Source: Filobasidium wieringae
Lineage: Eukaryota; Basidiomycota; Tremellomycetes; Filobasidiales; Filobasidiaceae
DNA length: 64,000 nt
Reading direction: 5' to 3'
Assembly (NCBI GenBank): GCA_001600055.1
Contig: BCIV01000006.1
Span: 372,001-436,000, forward strand
Position 1 is the stretch's first letter; each line of letters begins with the position of its first letter. Shown here piece by piece: positions 60,430-64,000 of this stretch. Under the pieces are notes generated by a model that was not told the DNA's origin, ran no database searches, and saw only the letters and a list, made by a program, of their open reading frames with translations. The position numbers and the translations under genes were made by a program.

Positions 60430-62282
60430 TCAAACCTCCACGCCCTCGATATCGACCAAGAACCAATCCTCCTCTTCCTCCTTCTCAAGCCCCACCTTCT
60501 GAAGCCCTAAGATACTTCCTTTGATTTTCAATCCTAGGGCGTCCTTCAGCTTGTACGCATTCAAGTCCGTGTTCGCTCGCTCAACCAACACCCTCATGCC
60601 CTTTGCGGACTGTTCATGAGTAAGCGAGAGGACGAGGTACCCGTCCGGGTTGGATACGATTGCCAAGTCCGTTAAAGTCTTGGGCTCGGCGGGGAGAGAA
60701 GGAAGGGTCACGGAGGTGATCGTCAGGGTAGTAGAGATCATCTGGGATGTAGTTGTATAGGATTCGGGATCGATCGACTGCCCGATTATCGTTTGAAGCT
60801 TGGTGAGCGCTGATTGGAACAGAGGGAGAAAATCTGAGATCGAGTGTAACTGCATCGATATGGCAGAAAATGACTAACCCGCTTCTTTCGACAACTGACT
60901 CAAAGTAGTCATCTCCGCTAAAATCAGCCGAATGGAAATGAGGCTACATCCACCTGACCCGAAGTCGCTCGGAAAGAATAAACGACTCACGAGCCTCGTC
61001 CCAACCTCCCGCATCATTCCCCTTCCAGACCTCTCCATCTTCCTCTTCCTCAACACTCTCCAATTCCCTAACGATCTCCCCATCGAGTGCCTCGAGATCG
61101 ACCTCGGCCTGAACGGCGTCCCAGTCCCTCCTGAACCTTCCTCTCTCGCCTATCCATCCTGCCCAAACGCTCATAGCCAACACCCCCAAGCTGTCTGACC
61201 GACCCCATACCGAGCTATACAGCGTGCAGATGAGCTGAGTCTTGTGGAGCAAGGTACGGGAGTGGTTGATACAGGAGGAAAGGGATTGGACTAGGAACGG
61301 TTCGGTTGAGGGATATATTTCGTAGTGTGAGATGTATAGGAGGAAGGAATGGATGATCTCTGATCATTCGCAAATCAAATATTGATAGATGTTCAGCTCG
61401 AGCCTCCGTATCATAGTCGTTCCTTACTAAACACAACTCACCCCAACACCTAACCCCGCCGACCCCCTTGACCCCACCAGGCGGGAACCCTACGACTTCC
61501 TCCCAAACCCCATCCAAGCATTCGCCCATATTCCTCAAGAACGCGCTCTCCTCCTCGTGCATGCCCAGCGTATCTCCCTGCCTCAAACTCCCCGGGGTAT
61601 AGTTGGAAGGGATGTGAGGGCCTGAGGAGGTACTGATGAGGCCGGTATGAGCTCGGAATGAGTGGAATAGGGATTGATGGGTTTTAGAGAGGGAGGAAGA
61701 TCGGGATTGGATGAATTGGTTCAGAGCTTTTAGAGCTGAATCGGCGTGAGGAGAGATGTCAGTATGGTATATCGAATGAAAAAAGGATATATAGAACTAA
61801 GGGTCTTACTGCGTTTATAGGGATTCAGCTCTCTATCGAAAATCAAGAAAATCAGCTCCACCCTCACACTCCCTGTTCTGCTACACCCCACTGGAGACAG
61901 AACTCACAATCCCCAAACCCCCTTGCGAGTGCCAACGGGTTCCTTCCATTCTTTATCCGTCGCGATCCTCCATGCGTCCGCACGAGGCAAGACGGGGACG
62001 GAATCGGACGAAAGATCTTGATGTGTCGCTTGAAGGGAGATTGTGGGGATGAGATGAGGGTCGTGTTCGCCTAGCTCCTGCTGATGAAGAAAAAGGCGAT
62101 TGTGGTTGATTGAAGTTGTTATGAACATAAGAGATCATGTAGGGACTGACGGTATCTTTCTCAAGCGGGACGTAGATCCCTGTGCAAACCCATTGATCGA
62201 ACCCGATCAACGAGGCAGGTTGAAATTCGAACTTTGGATGGTCCGGGAAGATGAGGTAATCTTGCTCTTCGATAGTTGACAT
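60430..62282 (-). CDS. Protein of unknown function, 468 residues
   Basis: Seven exons (62151-62282, 61908-62077, 61810-61832, 61442-61735, 60991-61359, 60879-60917, 60430-60809) close in frame from the ATG at 62282 to 468 residues. Seen in it: a first part starting EEQDYLIFPDHPKFEFQPAS; a helical middle (LNQFIQSRSSSLSKTHQSLF); a hydrophobic, Trp/Leu-rich helical block (LLHKTQLICTLYSSVWGRSD, then LGVLAMSVWAGWIGERGRFR); an acidic linker (ESVEEEEDGE); and a final beta-rich ~120 residues. No signal peptide or clear membrane span is present. I do not recognise the family. Exons of 23 and 39 nt are needed to keep the frame. Confidence 0.66.
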
Positions 62283-63522
62283 GGTTTCCTGTCTCTTGTG
62301 GCTTGTCGTAGTTGCTAAAATCAGGGTCGAAAGCTACCATGAAGGTTGATGGTGATTCTTGATATCCTCGCTTCAATGTTTACAAAGTGAGACAGGTTGA
62401 GAATTATTTGATAACACGTCAACGGACTTCTGAGCTTGGACTGGAAGTGGACCTCGTTTGAAATGCATGATCACACGCGTGACGTCACTGTCTAGAGTGA
62501 ATGGTTCAGGTTGCTAGTGACATTGCTGGTATAGATCTTTGCTGTGGTCTAGGTGTGTGCCAGACGTCTGGCCCTCGAGGGATACAAGGCGTATCTACTA
62601 ACCACTAACAGCCGATACTGATCAATAATGCAAAGTCCTCTCACGTTTCAAAGTGAACCCGACCGGGAAACGCGAGATCGACGATCATCCGGGTAAAGAT
62701 GAAACTCGCTTCCAGGAATCGGAAGGTCGTCCATCCACCATCCATCACTACTCATTTGTCCGATTTCACTCGACTTGGTCTGCGCCTGATCACTAACTGC
62801 ACTTGATGTTCGACGACTGCTTGAGAATACTTATTATCATGAGCACATATCGACCGGTGACCTCCATCGCATCGCTCACTCGCTCGCTCGCTGAAAAGCC
62901 ATTGACCGGGCGAGTGGCTTTCCTTTCCTTTCCACCGCGGCGCGTCTCCTTCTTCACGCGCCGAGCCAGAGAGAGCTTTGAGAGCTTTGAGCCAGCTGAG
63001 AGATCCTTGTCAGCCAGAAGACTCGATTCCCTCAACAGCGCCAGGTCAGGTCTCAACCTATAGACTCTAGACTCTAGACTCTTGCTCTGATCCTCCTCTC
63101 ACTGTTATCACAAAGCCACTCGATCGTTTCTACTGTATAACCACACCATCCTCACCACCTCCCAGCTTGACCCTCAATCATTACCAAGAAACCTCCTTTG
63201 ACCTGTTCCTCATCTATCCATATCTCTCAACGATCGAGACGAAACAAGACAAACTCGTTGCAAACTTGGAAGCTTTGATGCATTAGAGAAAAGAAGGACC
63301 CGTCACCCTTCTTGGGCATTGAGTGAGTTTTTTCTCTGATAGGTTACCGCATGGACGGAGTGGGAGAGGTATTAACCGCCATCCCTCCGGTTCTCCTCAC
63401 TTCCTAGTTTCTTATCGCTTGCAAACAAACATCATCAAAATCGTCTTGGCCACAGCGAACATCTGATCGCCAACTCGACGGAGCGCAGTGTGATCGCTCG
63501 CTTACCAACTCTGGGAGAATCG
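62283..63522. other. Divergent spacer of about 1.2 kb
   Basis: This separates the starts of the 468-residue gene (minus) and the right-edge gene (plus). The right half (about 63060-63520) looks like a long 5' leader, rich in C/T. A short CTCGCTCG run lies at about 62876-62892. No gene or RNA was recognised. Confidence 0.45.
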
Positions 63523-64000
63523 ATGTTAGCTCTGAGTGGGAATCCTGGGCTTCATTACGCACCTCACCTTCATCCCAGTTCGACAAACACGAGCACCGGT
63601 ACCTTTACCAGTCCGACCGATCTTTGTTATCACCCCGGATCCACACCCCTATCCACATCCGTACCCACACCCTCCCATTCTTCTACGCAAATCTTCCCGA
63701 TGGATTACTCTACCCCTTTTATCTCTACGCGTTCGAGAATCAAGGAAGACCTTTCGAGCGGATCGGGGCAGCTGGATTTGTATCACAACTCGAAGGATAC
63801 GCCGTCACAAGGATCGGCAGAAGGAATGCATAGGAAGATGGAGGAGATGAAACAGTGAGTCTTTCTCCCATTCGGGAGTGGATGGCGAGCGCAAGGAAGC
63901 TGATCAGGAACGACCGAGGGTAGATTCTTGGTCGATAGTCCTACGAAGGGAATGAACTTGGGTTCTAGAGGGAGGAGTGGGAGTGGCACGATCCAACAAT
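63523..64000 (+). CDS. 5' end of a gene leaving the right edge, product unknown
   Basis: The ATG at 63523 starts an exon to 63854 (GTGAGT donor), and a TAG acceptor at 63921-63923 continues the same frame to the window end. About 136 residues are visible. They are Ser/Thr/Pro-rich, with proline-separated Ser runs (TPLSTSVPTPSHSSTQIFP) and one basic Arg/Gly segment, and look like a disordered N-terminus. No domain is seen, so no function can be given. The long leader upstream suggests a regulatory protein, but that is only a guess. Confidence 0.55.

Overview
This is nuclear DNA of a basidiomycete fungus, most likely a tremellomycete of the Kwoniella/Cryptococcus kind. That placement is an inference: nearly every gene is split by many short introns (mostly 50-75 nt, GTRNGT donors, CTRAY-like branch sites, YAG acceptors), genes lie on both strands with short spacers, and the proteins are ordinary fungal housekeeping proteins. 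I saw no tRNA, rRNA, CRISPR array, transposon or viral sequence. Gene models were built by hand: exons were joined only where donor, acceptor and reading frame all agreed, and most complete models close exactly in frame from ATG to stop.

Left part (1-14.6 kb): a pentatricopeptide-repeat protein running off the left edge (minus); a small secreted, probably GPI-anchored Ala/Ser/Thr-rich protein (minus); a small one-helix membrane protein (minus) divergent from a ~21 kDa complex I accessory subunit (plus); a kelch-BTB protein (plus) convergent with a cysteine-rich single-pass membrane protein resembling the JTB family (minus).

Middle (14.8-38.2 kb): secretory genes SEC31 (COPII coat, plus) and EXO70 (exocyst, minus) are convergent. 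They are followed by RPC25 (RNA polymerase III, plus), an EFM6-type lysine methyltransferase (minus), an unrecognised 497-residue protein (plus) and an arrestin-like protein with a PPxY motif (plus). Next, on plus, come MTR4 (exosome helicase), an ING-family PHD protein and SKI6/RRP41 (exosome core ring), so two nuclear RNA exosome genes lie within 7 kb.

Right part (38.3-64 kb): a 1511-residue protein joins a long disordered N-terminus, a degenerate Ras-like GTPase domain and a RasGEF module (minus). It is divergent from a GPI-anchored aspartic protease (plus) across a 2.3 kb spacer carrying three different tandem repeats. Then come a NIP30/FAM192A-type protein (plus), a hotdog thioesterase (minus), glycogen debranching enzyme GDB1 (minus), delta-9 desaturase OLE1 (minus), an intronless orphan frame (plus), an unrecognised 468-residue protein (minus) and the 5' end of a gene leaving the right edge (plus).

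The observations most worth checking are the GTPase-RasGEF fusion, a frame-preserving intron that cuts the third histidine box of the OLE1 desaturase, two GC-AG introns, the tandem-repeat promoter block and the orphan frame.
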